The notes beneath the pieces were generated by a model. That model saw nothing but the letters and a program-made list of their open reading frames with translations. It did no database searches and was not told the origin of the DNA. Source: CAJBNH01 sp964447285 (GTDB lineage: Bacteria; Myxococcota_A; UBA9042). Taken from it: a stretch of DNA of 64,000 bases. The translations under genes were made by a program, and so were the position numbers. The DNA is taken from assembly GCA_964447285.1 (NCBI GenBank), contig CAYURO010000009.1, positions 62,001 to 126,000 on the forward strand. The letters run 5' to 3'. Shown piece by piece: positions 52,800-61,489 of the stretch; position 1 is the stretch's first letter, and every line of letters starts with the position of its first letter.

Positions 52800-54578
52800 A
52801 TGTCGTTTCGGTCCTATTCCCCCCAGATCCATCGCTCCCACGCGGGCTTGCCGCTGGGGTGCTTCCTTGCGCTTTGGGCCTGCACGACGCTCGGCGCCTC
52901 CCACGCAACCGCTTCCGTGCCCCCCGACCACCAGCGTCCGTTGCTGACGCCCGCCGAAGAGGCCGCCTGGCTGGCCCAGTTGGTCGATGAGAGCCCCCAC
53001 CGCCGGATGCTGGCCGAGGCCCAGGCGCAGGGTCTGCTCCCGCCGGCCGAACCCGTCAACGCACCGAATGCGCTGCCTTTCGCCCCGCCCCCCCCGACGC
53101 AGGCCCAGCCCGCAAAGCCCGGCCGTCAGGTGCTGGGCTACTTGCCGTACTGGACGATGAAGACCGCCGCACTGCCTTGGGACCAGCTGACGCAGCTGGG
53201 CTACTTCTCGGCCGGTCTGAATGGCAATGCCACCATCGGCACCACGCAGAACTGGGGCGGCGCAAACGCCAAGGCCTTGATCGCTGAGGCACACTCGCAC
53301 GGCGTACAGGTGGTGCTGACGATCACGCAGTTCGACTCGGCCTCGATCTCCCAGATCCTGTCGACCGCCGCGACGCGTTCCAAAGCCGTGAACGCGATCG
53401 TCGATCTGGTGATCGCAGGTGGCGGCGACGGCGTGAACATCGACTTCGAGGGACTGCCCAAGGCCGACCGCGACAACATGAACGCGTTCATCGCCCAGCT
53501 GACGACCGCCTTCCACACCCAACTGCCCAACTCTGACGTGACCCTCGCAACCCCGGCCGTCGACTGGTCAGGCGCTTGGGATTACCAGTACCTGGCCGAG
53601 CACTCCGACGGCCTGATGGTCATGGCGTACGGTCTGCACTGGACGGGTGGAGATCCCGGCCCGAACTTGCCGATGGGCGCGCAATCCCCCTGGAAACACA
53701 AGACGTTGCAGTGGATCATCGACGACTACCTCGCCTACGCCAAGTCGCAGAACACGCACAAACTGCGCATCGGACTGCCGCTGTACGGCCAACAATGGCT
53801 GGCGAACTCCGACAAGACCGGCGCGGCAAAGGTCGCCAAAGGCAACTCGATCTTCTTCGACAACGGCATGGCGCTGGCCGAGTCGCTGGGCGGGTGGCAG
53901 TGGGACTCCGCGAGCCAGAGTTCGTGGGTCGTCCAGAAGCAATCGCCCTGCAGCGTGTCCGGGGCAGCGACCTGCTGGCTGCAAACGTGGTCCGACAACA
54001 TCGAGGCGTTCCAGCTTCGCGCCGACTATCTGGACCAGCGCGATGTGCACATGGGCCTGTGGGCCCTTGGCTACACGGACAAGCACCCGCAAGTTTTTGC
54101 GATCATTGACGCTTGGCAGGCAAAGGGCGACCCGATCGTTGCGGACCCCGGCCCCGATGTCAGCAGCGATGTCGGCCCCGACACCGTCGACGCACCCGAC
54201 GTCCCAGCCGAAGTGGTGGCCGACATCGCCCCAGACGTCGCGACAGATAGCGCCCCGGACGTGGTGCCCGACGCGGCCGACGAAACCCTCTTGGATGCCT
54301 CACAAGACCTGCCCCCCGATGGACCCCAAGACGTCACCTCCGACCTGCCAGCGGACGCGACGACGACGGCCGACGGCGACGAAGGCGACAATCCCTTCCG
54401 GTACTGGCCGGACCTCGTCAAGGACACGGCGCCGAACGTGAAGATCGTGTACGTGGCCGCTCCCGGGGGCTGCACCGCGGGCTCCACGGGCAGCACGACC
54501 GAAGGCTGGGGCGTCGGGCTGCTGCTCTTGGCCTTCGCCCTGCGCCGCCGACGCGCTGCTGAGCCGTCCCGCCGCTGA
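52800..54578 (+). CDS. GH18-family glycoside hydrolase with MYXO-CTERM-like tail
   Basis: 592 residues. Signal peptide (~1-39), a Pro-rich linker, then a GH18 TIM barrel from ~105: QVLGYLPYWT, NATIGTTQNWGG, and the catalytic motif Asp210-x4-Asp215-x-Glu217 (DGVNIDFEG), with MVMAYGLHW later. This looks like the chitinase/spore-cortex-type (YaaH-like) GH18 branch. Residues ~445-540 are Asp/Val/Pro-rich (repeated PDV). The end is Gly-Gly-Cys, a Gly/Leu-rich TM (WGVGLLLLAFAL) and RRRR, a MYXO-CTERM-type sorting signal. ATG 52800 has GAGGAG at 52791-52796. Confidence 0.85.
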   Translation: MSFRSYSPQIHRSHAGLPLGCFLALWACTTLGASHATASVPPDHQRPLLTPAEEAAWLAQLVDESPHRRMLAEAQAQGLLPPAEPVNAPNALPFAPPPPTQAQPAKPGRQVLGYLPYWTMKTAALPWDQLTQLGYFSAGLNGNATIGTTQNWGGANAKALIAEAHSHGVQVVLTITQFDSASISQILSTAATRSKAVNAIVDLVIAGGGDGVNIDFEGLPKADRDNMNAFIAQLTTAFHTQLPNSDVTLATPAVDWSGAWDYQYLAEHSDGLMVMAYGLHWTGGDPGPNLPMGAQSPWKHKTLQWIIDDYLAYAKSQNTHKLRIGLPLYGQQWLANSDKTGAAKVAKGNSIFFDNGMALAESLGGWQWDSASQSSWVVQKQSPCSVSGAATCWLQTWSDNIEAFQLRADYLDQRDVHMGLWALGYTDKHPQVFAIIDAWQAKGDPIVADPGPDVSSDVGPDTVDAPDVPAEVVADIAPDVATDSAPDVVPDAADETLLDASQDLPPDGPQDVTSDLPADATTTADGDEGDNPFRYWPDLVKDTAPNVKIVYVAAPGGCTAGSTGSTTEGWGVGLLLLAFALRRRRAAEPSRR

Positions 54579-54662
54579 TTTCCGACAGGTCCGGCTTGCC
54601 CTGCGGCCGATCCGCGGTCCGTCCATCGACTTGCGCCACGTCGTTGCCTACCATGGCGAGCC

Positions 54663-55520
54663 GTGGAAGCCTCCCTCGCCAGCGTACTTGCCGTCGTCGC
54701 CGTCTGGGGTGCCCTGTGGGGCTCGTTCCTCAACGTCGTGGTGTACCGCCTGCCCCGCGGCCGCAGCGTGGTCCGGCCGGGTTCCGCCTGCCCTTCCTGC
54801 GCCAAGCCGATCGCTCCCTGGCACAACATCCCCGTACTGGGCTTCCTTTGGCTGCGCGGCCGCTGCGCCCACTGCCGACAACCCATCTCGTGGCGATATC
54901 CGGCGGTCGAGGCGCTGTTCGCTCTGCTCTGCGTCGGTCTCGCGCTGCCCTATGTCCAGGCCGTTCTGATCGACGGCGCGGCTTGGCGGCCGGCCTTGAC
55001 CGCCGCGCTGGGCGAGCAGGGATTCGCCTTTGCGCTGGTGGCCTTGGCGCTCATTGACGCCGAAACCTTCCAAATCCCCGACGCGCTCAGCCTGCCGCTG
55101 CCCCTGCTGGGCCTTGCGGTGGCCGTAGGTGTGGGCGACCTGCGCGGCGTGTCTTGGGCGTCGTCGTCGAGCGGCGCACTGGTCGGTGCTGGAGGCCTGT
55201 ACGCACTACAGCGGGGCTATGCCGCAGCCACCGGCCGGGAAGGTTTGGGTACGGGTGACGTCAAGCTGCTGGCGGGCATCGGTGCCTTCGTGGGCCTGAC
55301 GGCGCTGCCTCTGGTGCTGCTGGCAGGGGCGTTGCAGGGCTTGCTGTTCGGGCTCGCCTACACGATTGCCTCCCGCGGTCGTGCCGTGTCTCAGCGGGGC
55401 CTCTCGTCCCTGCGCCACCTTGCGCTGCCCTTTGGCCCGTTTCTGGCGTTGGCCGCGCTGCAATGGCTGCTGCTGCACCGGACGATCGAGCCGGTGGTCC
55501 TGCAGTGGCTCGCCCGGTGA
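54663..55520 (+). CDS. pilD: prepilin peptidase / N-methyltransferase (type IV)
   Basis: 285 residues, polytopic membrane aspartyl protease that cleaves and N-methylates type IV prepilins and T2SS pseudopilins. Zinc-binding CPSC (43-46) and CAHC (68-71) in the cytoplasmic loop, then catalytic Asp132 (LIDAETFQIPD) and Asp199 (GTGDVK). About eight TM segments. The GTG start has only a weak ribosome site; no closer alternative fits the TM topology. No pilin gene is nearby. Confidence 0.93.
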   Translation: MEASLASVLAVVAVWGALWGSFLNVVVYRLPRGRSVVRPGSACPSCAKPIAPWHNIPVLGFLWLRGRCAHCRQPISWRYPAVEALFALLCVGLALPYVQAVLIDGAAWRPALTAALGEQGFAFALVALALIDAETFQIPDALSLPLPLLGLAVAVGVGDLRGVSWASSSSGALVGAGGLYALQRGYAAATGREGLGTGDVKLLAGIGAFVGLTALPLVLLAGALQGLLFGLAYTIASRGRAVSQRGLSSLRHLALPFGPFLALAALQWLLLHRTIEPVVLQWLAR

Positions 55521-55619
55521 TGACGGGCTGCCGTCCAGTGCGTCGACCCTGAACCTTGGAATCGTCGCCGTCAGCCCCACTTCCGGCCGCGTCGGCCCGC
55601 GCGTGAAGCGTCCGCAACA

Positions 55620-55648
55620 TTGACCGTGCGGGTCGCCTTTGCTATACC
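55620..55648 (+). promoter_or_regulatory. promoter of yajC-secD-secF
   Basis: TTGACC (55620-55625), 17 bp, TGC-TATACC extended -10 (55640-55648). Predicted leader ~105 nt before yajC. One of the best promoters in the window. Confidence 0.6.
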
Positions 55649-55760
55649 CGCCCGGCCCCATACCCGGCACAGGGCATTGGTTTGGCTTTGTTATGCAAAT
55701 TCAACGGTGTAGCCGCCGGCCCGGCCCTCAGGCCACCCGGCGCGACCGACAGGCGAGACG

Positions 55761-56186
55761 ATGACTGACCTCTTGTTGAACGGCGCGATGCGTGTGGGCG
55801 GTTGGCTGGCACAAGGCGACGCCAACAGCGCGGTGGCGGATGCTGTGGCACCTGCGGGTGGCCCAGCCAGCGCCGCTCCGACCGGCGGTGGCGCCGGCGG
55901 ATTTGCGCAAATCCTTATTTTCGTAGGCATTTTCGTGGTGTTCTATCTGTTGGTGCTGCGGCCCCAGCAGAAGCGCGCCAAGCAGCACGGTGCCTTCCTG
56001 AACGAGCTGAAGGTCGGCGTCCGCGTCGTCACCACCGGCGGCATGTTCGGCAAGATCGTCGCGCTCGAAGGCAACGAGGCCAAGATCGAGATCGCCGACA
56101 AGGTGGTCATTCGCATCCTGAAGAGCCAGATCGCTGGCGCCGAAGCCAACGCCGCCGAGGCCGTCGCCAACACCACCGCCCGCTAG
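55761..56186 (+). CDS. yajC: SecDF accessory protein YajC
   Basis: 141 residues: N-terminal ~45 residues Ala/Gly-rich, one TM helix (ILIFVGIFVVFYLLVL), then RPQQKRAKQHGAFLNELKVGVRVVTTGGMFGKIV, the YajC core. Part of the SecDF-YajC holotranslocon. The N-terminus is longer than in Escherichia coli. secD follows 105 bp later. Confidence 0.93.
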   Translation: MTDLLLNGAMRVGGWLAQGDANSAVADAVAPAGGPASAAPTGGGAGGFAQILIFVGIFVVFYLLVLRPQQKRAKQHGAFLNELKVGVRVVTTGGMFGKIVALEGNEAKIEIADKVVIRILKSQIAGAEANAAEAVANTTAR

Positions 56187-56291
56187 CCGTACCCGGCTGA
56201 CGCCCGGCGCCGATCGCGGCGACCGCTGCGGCAGCCCACCCGAGGGAAGGCGCCCCCACCGGCCGCGCCGACCGTCCCGGAGTCACCGCAC

Positions 56292-58115
56292 ATGGACAAG
56301 AAATTCAACTGGAAGGTCTGGACCACCGTCGGGTTCGCCGTGATCGCGATCCTGCAGCTGCTGCCGACGTTCGTGCCGGATCTGCCGGATTTCTACACGA
56401 ACCTGTTCGACAAGCAGCTGAGCTACGGCCTTGACCTGAAGGGCGGCCTCGAGCTGCGCTACACCGTCGACTACAAGCGGGCCATCGGCGACAACACGCT
56501 GCGCATGCGCGACGGCCTGACCGAACGGCTGGGCGAGGCCCACGCGAAGACCAAGAAGCTCGACTGGGCGACGCTGTCGCAGGCGCAGAAGGACGAGATC
56601 CAGAAGCGCTTCGACATCACGCGCATCGACTTCACCACGCTCAACGTGGCGTTCAAGAACAAGGAAGACGTCGAGCTGTTGAACGGCGACCTGATGAACA
56701 CCATCAGCAACGACTTCAACATCGCAGGCGCCGGCGATCAGGCCAAGCGCGTCTCGATGTCGGACAAGAAGGTTCTCGAGCTGAAGAAGACCATCATCGA
56801 GCAGACGCTGCAGGTGATCCGCAAGCGCGTCGACGCATTCGGCCTCGTCGAGCCCGACGTCCGCCACTCGGGCGACGCCGACGTCGACTTGCAGCTGCCC
56901 GGCCTGTCCGATCGGCAGATGCGCATGGTCCGCGAGCGCGTCGGTCAGGCGGCCCAGCTGACCTTCCGCATGGTGGTGCGCGAGGCCAAGCCGTTTGACG
57001 ACAAGGATCAGGACCTTCAGGCCTTCAAGGCCGCCAACGCCGAACAGACCAAGACGTTGGCCCTCGTCCCCGCGACCGGCGGCGCCTTTCTGCGTGCCGA
57101 GAAGAAGAGCGAGCTCGTCCGATTCGTCCGCAGCCTGCAAGAGAAGGACCCGAAGTTCGGTACGGACCTGATGATCGGCTACGAGTTCATCGAGACGAAG
57201 GACCAGCTGACCGGCCAGATCACCGAGAAGTACTGGCGCACATGGAACCTGACGCAGCGCGCTGAGCTCAGCGGCGACAACCTCGCGCGCGCCAATCTGG
57301 GCTTCGGCGAGAAAGGCGAACCCGTCGTCAACCTCGAGTTCGACGCCGCCGGCGGCCGCATCTTCGGCGATCTGACCGAAAAGAACGTCGGCAACCTGAT
57401 GGCCATCATGCTCGACGAAGACGTCAGCTCGGCCCCCGTCATCCGCGAGCCGATCCGCGGCGGTCGCGCCCAGATCACGCTCGGCCAGGGTGCGTCAGCC
57501 CAGGTCATGCAGGATGAGGCCCGCGCGCTGGTCACCGTGCTGAACAACGGCGCCTACAAGGCCCCCGTCATCAAGGTCCACGACATCGAGGTCGGTCCGT
57601 CGCTGGGCGCCGATGCCGTGGCTTCCGGTCTGCTGTCGATGGCGGTGGGCGTCCTGCTGATCATCGCGTTCATGATCTTCTACTACCGTCAGGGCGGCTT
57701 GATCGCCGACTTCGCGCTGTTGCTGAACATCCTGCTGCAGCTGGGCCTGCTGGTGGCGTTCAACGCCGCGCTGACCCTGCCCGGCATGGCCGGCCTGGCG
57801 CTGGTGACGGCGATGGCGGTCGACGCAAACATCCTGATCTTCGAGCGTATTCGCGAAGAGCTGCGGCTGGGTCGCAGCGTGCGAGCGGCCGTTGAGCTGG
57901 GCTACGGCCACGCCTTCTGGACCATCTTCGACTCCCACTTGACCGCCGGCATGGCTGGTCTCGTCTTGATGATGTACTCGTCGGGTGCCATCTACGGCTT
58001 TGCGGTCACGCTGCTCATCGGCATCGTCACCTCGATGTTCACGTCGATCGTCGCTACCCGAGTCATCTACGACTACTTGCTCGACCACGGCAAGCTCAAG
58101 CATCTGTCCGTCTAG
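56292..58115 (+). CDS. secD: preprotein translocase subunit SecD
   Basis: 607 residues. N-terminal TM helix, then a P1 periplasmic domain with YGLDLKGGLELRY, and five TM helices at the C-terminus (the LGADAVASGLLSMAVGVLLI region; ALTLPGMAGLALVTAMAVDANILIFERIREEL; AFWTIFDSHLTAGMAGLVL). It uses the proton gradient to pull exported proteins out of SecYEG. ATG 56292 with GGAG ~9 nt upstream. secF follows. Confidence 0.95.
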   Translation: MDKKFNWKVWTTVGFAVIAILQLLPTFVPDLPDFYTNLFDKQLSYGLDLKGGLELRYTVDYKRAIGDNTLRMRDGLTERLGEAHAKTKKLDWATLSQAQKDEIQKRFDITRIDFTTLNVAFKNKEDVELLNGDLMNTISNDFNIAGAGDQAKRVSMSDKKVLELKKTIIEQTLQVIRKRVDAFGLVEPDVRHSGDADVDLQLPGLSDRQMRMVRERVGQAAQLTFRMVVREAKPFDDKDQDLQAFKAANAEQTKTLALVPATGGAFLRAEKKSELVRFVRSLQEKDPKFGTDLMIGYEFIETKDQLTGQITEKYWRTWNLTQRAELSGDNLARANLGFGEKGEPVVNLEFDAAGGRIFGDLTEKNVGNLMAIMLDEDVSSAPVIREPIRGGRAQITLGQGASAQVMQDEARALVTVLNNGAYKAPVIKVHDIEVGPSLGADAVASGLLSMAVGVLLIIAFMIFYYRQGGLIADFALLLNILLQLGLLVAFNAALTLPGMAGLALVTAMAVDANILIFERIREELRLGRSVRAAVELGYGHAFWTIFDSHLTAGMAGLVLMMYSSGAIYGFAVTLLIGIVTSMFTSIVATRVIYDYLLDHGKLKHLSV

Positions 58116-58174
58116 CCCAGGCCAGCGGCACCCACTTCAGCCCCTTGCGCGACCCGTTCCGGAGCACTTTCGCC

Positions 58175-59536
58175 ATGCAGCAGCAGCACAAGCACTTCAC
58201 CCTGTTCAACCCCGATGCCAACTTCGACTTCGTCGGACGGCGTCGCTTCTTCTACGCGCTGACGGGCATTGGCATGCTCGTGTCGCTGGTGTCGCTTTCG
58301 ACCATCGGCTTCAACAAGGGCATCGACTTCAAGGGCGGCACCAAGCTGATCGTCTCGTTCAAGAACGAGGCTCAGGTGACCCGCGTCGGACTGCGCGCCG
58401 ATATGGAGAAGGCGCTGACGGCGGCCTTGGGCCGCGAGGCCGGCCAGGTCGAAGTGCAGGAATTCGACACCGGCTCCGGCGGCTCTCGAGACCGCCAGCA
58501 CTTCGTCGTCGTGACGGAAGTGACCTCGCTGGTCGCCAAGACGGCCAAGGAAACGCTGAAGAAGCAGATCATCACCGCGTTCGGCCCCAACACGATGGTC
58601 AACTGGGCCGCCGAGGGCGAGGACCGCGCGGACATCCAGCTTGCCGAAAAGAAGCCCGTCCCCGCGACCTATGAGACGCTGAAGAAGATGTTCGCGGACG
58701 CGGGCTTTCCGCAGGTCACCGCCAGCTCGGGCGTCGAGCAGGTGCTGGACAACGAGCTGTACCGCCAGCTTGAGATGAGCCAGACCGAAGAGAAGAAGAC
58801 CCAAGCCCAACTGCAGACCGAGGAGCAGAACCTGCGCGCCGCCAAGGTGCAGAAGCTGCAGACCGAAAACGACATGAATTACACAGTGGTCGTGCAGGAG
58901 TTCCGCTCGAAGCTCGAGAACACGGTGCGCGAGAAGTACGGCAAGGCCTTCATCGGCGTCGAGTCGTCAACCTCCGTCTCGCCCTCGGTCGCGGGTGACA
59001 TGCTGGCCCAGGGCCTGGTCGCGATCCTCTACTCGCTGATCGGCATCGTGCTGTACATCGTGCTGCGGTTCGACGTTCGCTATGCCCCGGGCGCGTTCAT
59101 CGCTCTTGCCCACGACGTGCTGTTGGTGATCGGTGCCTTCTCGCTCGCGCAGGTCAAGTTCTCGATGCCCGTCATCGCCGCCGTGCTCACGGTCGCCGGC
59201 TACTCGATCACGGACACCATCGTTGTGTTCGACCGCATCCGCGAGAACCAGAAGCAGTTCCCGGGTGTGCCGATCGAGACCGTGATCAACGCCGCCATCA
59301 ACTCCACGATGTCGCGTACCGTGCTGACGTCGTTGACCACGATGCTGGTGTCCGGCGCGATCTTCCTGTTCGGCGGCGGTCTGATCCGCGACTTCGCCTT
59401 CGCCATGGTCATCGGCGTCATCGTCGGCACGTTCTCGTCGATCTGCATCGCGTCGCCGATCTATCTGTATCTGCACCACCGGATGGAGAAGAAGGCTGCC
59501 GTCAAGCCCTCCAGCCCGGCTGCCGCGCACGCCTAG
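58175..59536 (+). CDS. secF: preprotein translocase subunit SecF, with coiled-coil insertion
   Basis: 453 residues, ~130 more than usual. Opens with FDFVGRRRFFYALTGIGM (TM1), GIDFKGGTKL (SecF signature), and five C-terminal TM helices with ITDTIVVFDRIREN. The added length is in the first periplasmic domain: after a GQVEVQEF-type region there is a Glu/Gln/Lys-rich coiled coil (~205-250: EEKKTQAQLQTEEQNLRA...). ATG 58175 with GGAG at 58161-58164 chosen over an earlier in-frame start. Confidence 0.95.
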   Translation: MQQQHKHFTLFNPDANFDFVGRRRFFYALTGIGMLVSLVSLSTIGFNKGIDFKGGTKLIVSFKNEAQVTRVGLRADMEKALTAALGREAGQVEVQEFDTGSGGSRDRQHFVVVTEVTSLVAKTAKETLKKQIITAFGPNTMVNWAAEGEDRADIQLAEKKPVPATYETLKKMFADAGFPQVTASSGVEQVLDNELYRQLEMSQTEEKKTQAQLQTEEQNLRAAKVQKLQTENDMNYTVVVQEFRSKLENTVREKYGKAFIGVESSTSVSPSVAGDMLAQGLVAILYSLIGIVLYIVLRFDVRYAPGAFIALAHDVLLVIGAFSLAQVKFSMPVIAAVLTVAGYSITDTIVVFDRIRENQKQFPGVPIETVINAAINSTMSRTVLTSLTTMLVSGAIFLFGGGLIRDFAFAMVIGVIVGTFSSICIASPIYLYLHHRMEKKAAVKPSSPAAAHA

Positions 59537-59590
59537 ACCCGCAACCTCCCTTCCACGCCGCCCTTTCTCCCGGCGCCAACGGACCTGCCG

Positions 59591-61369
59591 ATGGTGGCCT
59601 TGCCGCTGCGTTGGATTCTGGTCGAGCCCGACCCGCAGGCCGTCACGGCGCTGGTCGACACGCTGGGGCTGGACCCGCTGCTGGCACGCTTGCTCGTCAA
59701 CCGCGGGCACGCCACCCCAGAGGCCGCACGGGCGTTTCTTGCCCCCTCGCTGCGCGACCTCCCCGATCCCCTGACGATGGCGGACGCCAAGACCGGCGCG
59801 GACTGCATCGCCCGGGTGGTCCAGCGCGGCGGTCGCATCTGCATCTACGGCGACTACGATGTCGACGGCATCAGCGCGTCCGCGTTGCTGCACGAATTCT
59901 TCCTGCTGCTGGGGGTCGAGACCCGCGTGTTCCTGCCCGACCGCTTCCGCGACGGCTACGGCCTGAACGGCGACCGACTGCGCGAGCTTGCGGACGAGGG
60001 CGTCGACCTGTTCATCGCGGTCGACTGCGGCTCGCGGTCGGTCGACGAGATCGCTGCGGTGCGGGCGCGCGGCATCGAATTTGTCGTGTGTGACCACCAT
60101 GCACTGGGCCCAGAGCACCCGCCGGCCACCGCGTTCCTGAACCCCCACAGGCTGGATTGCCGTTATCCGGACAAGCACTTGAGTGCAGTCGGTGTGGCGC
60201 TGGTGCTGGCCCAAGCGACCCGTCGTGCGCTGGAAGGCCGCATCGCCAATGCCGAACGCATCGACCTCAAGGGGTTGCTGGAGTTCGCCGCGCTGGGAAC
60301 CATCGCCGACATGGTGCAGCTGCGCGGCGTGAATCGGATCTTGTCGTGGCACGGGCTGCGGTTGTTGGGCACGTCGACCCGCCCCGGAATTCAGGCACTT
60401 GCCGCTCAAGCGGGACCGCGGGAGGGTGCAAGGGCGGACCGGGTGGGCTTCGACTTGGGACCGCGCATCAATGCCGCTGGTCGGGTCGCGGACGCCCACA
60501 CGGCCTTTCGGCTGCTGACGACCCGGCTGACGGACGAGGCCGCCACCCTGGCCGCCCGCATCGAGGTCGAGAACAACCAGCGACGCACCCTGCAAGCGCA
60601 CGTGGTGCAGGCGGCACTGCTGCGGGCCGAGACGCAGGTCGGCCGCGAAGACGCCATCGTGGTCGCCGACGCCGACTGGCATCAGGGCGTGGTGGGCATC
60701 GCGGCGTCGAAACTGAAGGACGCGCTGGGGGTTCCGGTGTTCGTGCTGGCGGTCGACCCGGACGGCATGGCGCGAGGCTCTGGGCGGTCTGTCGTCGGCT
60801 ACGATTTGGTCGAGGGGCTGCGTGCGTGCTGCGGCGACGGGCTGGCCGAACGGTACGGCGGGCACACGTTTGCGGCCGGTGTGACGATCCGCGCCGACCG
60901 CATCGATGCGTTCCGCGAGCGCCTATGCCGCCACGTCGCCGAAGTGCTGCCAGCCGACCAGCGGGGCGAGGTGGTGCCGATCGACGCCGCCGTGGTTCCC
61001 GGCGAGGTCTCCGTGCAGACGGTCGACCAGATCGAACAGCTCGAGCCTTTTGGAAAGGGCAACCGACGCCCGCACTTCCTGATGCGCGACGTTCAGGTGG
61101 CGGAGTTCCAGATCGTGGGCAAGCAGCGCGACTGGGTGCGCGGCAAGGTGGTCGTCGCCGGCGGGCGTCAGGCGCTGTGGGCGCGAGAAACGCTGCCGTT
61201 CTTCGGCCCCCTGCGCGTGCTGGAGGGCCTGCAGCGAGGCGATCGTTTCGACGGCGTCATCAAGCTGGAGCGCAACTCGTTCCAGGGCAAGTCGACACTG
61301 CAGGCGACGGTCGAGGCGGTGCTGCCCCCCGGTGCGCCGATCGACACGCGGTCTGCGTCCCCCGAGTGA
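59591..61369 (+). CDS. recJ: single-stranded-DNA-specific exonuclease RecJ
   Basis: 592 residues, 5'-3' ssDNA exonuclease for repair and recombination. DHH-family motifs: Asp88-Tyr-Asp90-Val-Asp92 (GDYDVDG), FLPDRFRDGYGL, AVDCGSRS, Asp168-His-His170 (CDHH). The core also has NAAGRVADAHTAFRLL and SGRSVVGYDLVEGLRAC, and the OB-fold region near the end (GKQRDWVRGKVVV). ATG 59591 follows secF by 54 bp. Confidence 0.95.
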   Translation: MVALPLRWILVEPDPQAVTALVDTLGLDPLLARLLVNRGHATPEAARAFLAPSLRDLPDPLTMADAKTGADCIARVVQRGGRICIYGDYDVDGISASALLHEFFLLLGVETRVFLPDRFRDGYGLNGDRLRELADEGVDLFIAVDCGSRSVDEIAAVRARGIEFVVCDHHALGPEHPPATAFLNPHRLDCRYPDKHLSAVGVALVLAQATRRALEGRIANAERIDLKGLLEFAALGTIADMVQLRGVNRILSWHGLRLLGTSTRPGIQALAAQAGPREGARADRVGFDLGPRINAAGRVADAHTAFRLLTTRLTDEAATLAARIEVENNQRRTLQAHVVQAALLRAETQVGREDAIVVADADWHQGVVGIAASKLKDALGVPVFVLAVDPDGMARGSGRSVVGYDLVEGLRACCGDGLAERYGGHTFAAGVTIRADRIDAFRERLCRHVAEVLPADQRGEVVPIDAAVVPGEVSVQTVDQIEQLEPFGKGNRRPHFLMRDVQVAEFQIVGKQRDWVRGKVVVAGGRQALWARETLPFFGPLRVLEGLQRGDRFDGVIKLERNSFQGKSTLQATVEAVLPPGAPIDTRSASPE

Positions 61370-61489
61370 CGCGACGCCGCATTTTTCTTCGCCTCTCGCG
61401 TTTCAGCGGTTAGGCTCGCCCGTACCGCCTCCCGGGTTCGGGGGCGCCCTCCGCCGCAGATCGCGGCCCCCACCCGGAGACGCCTCGGC

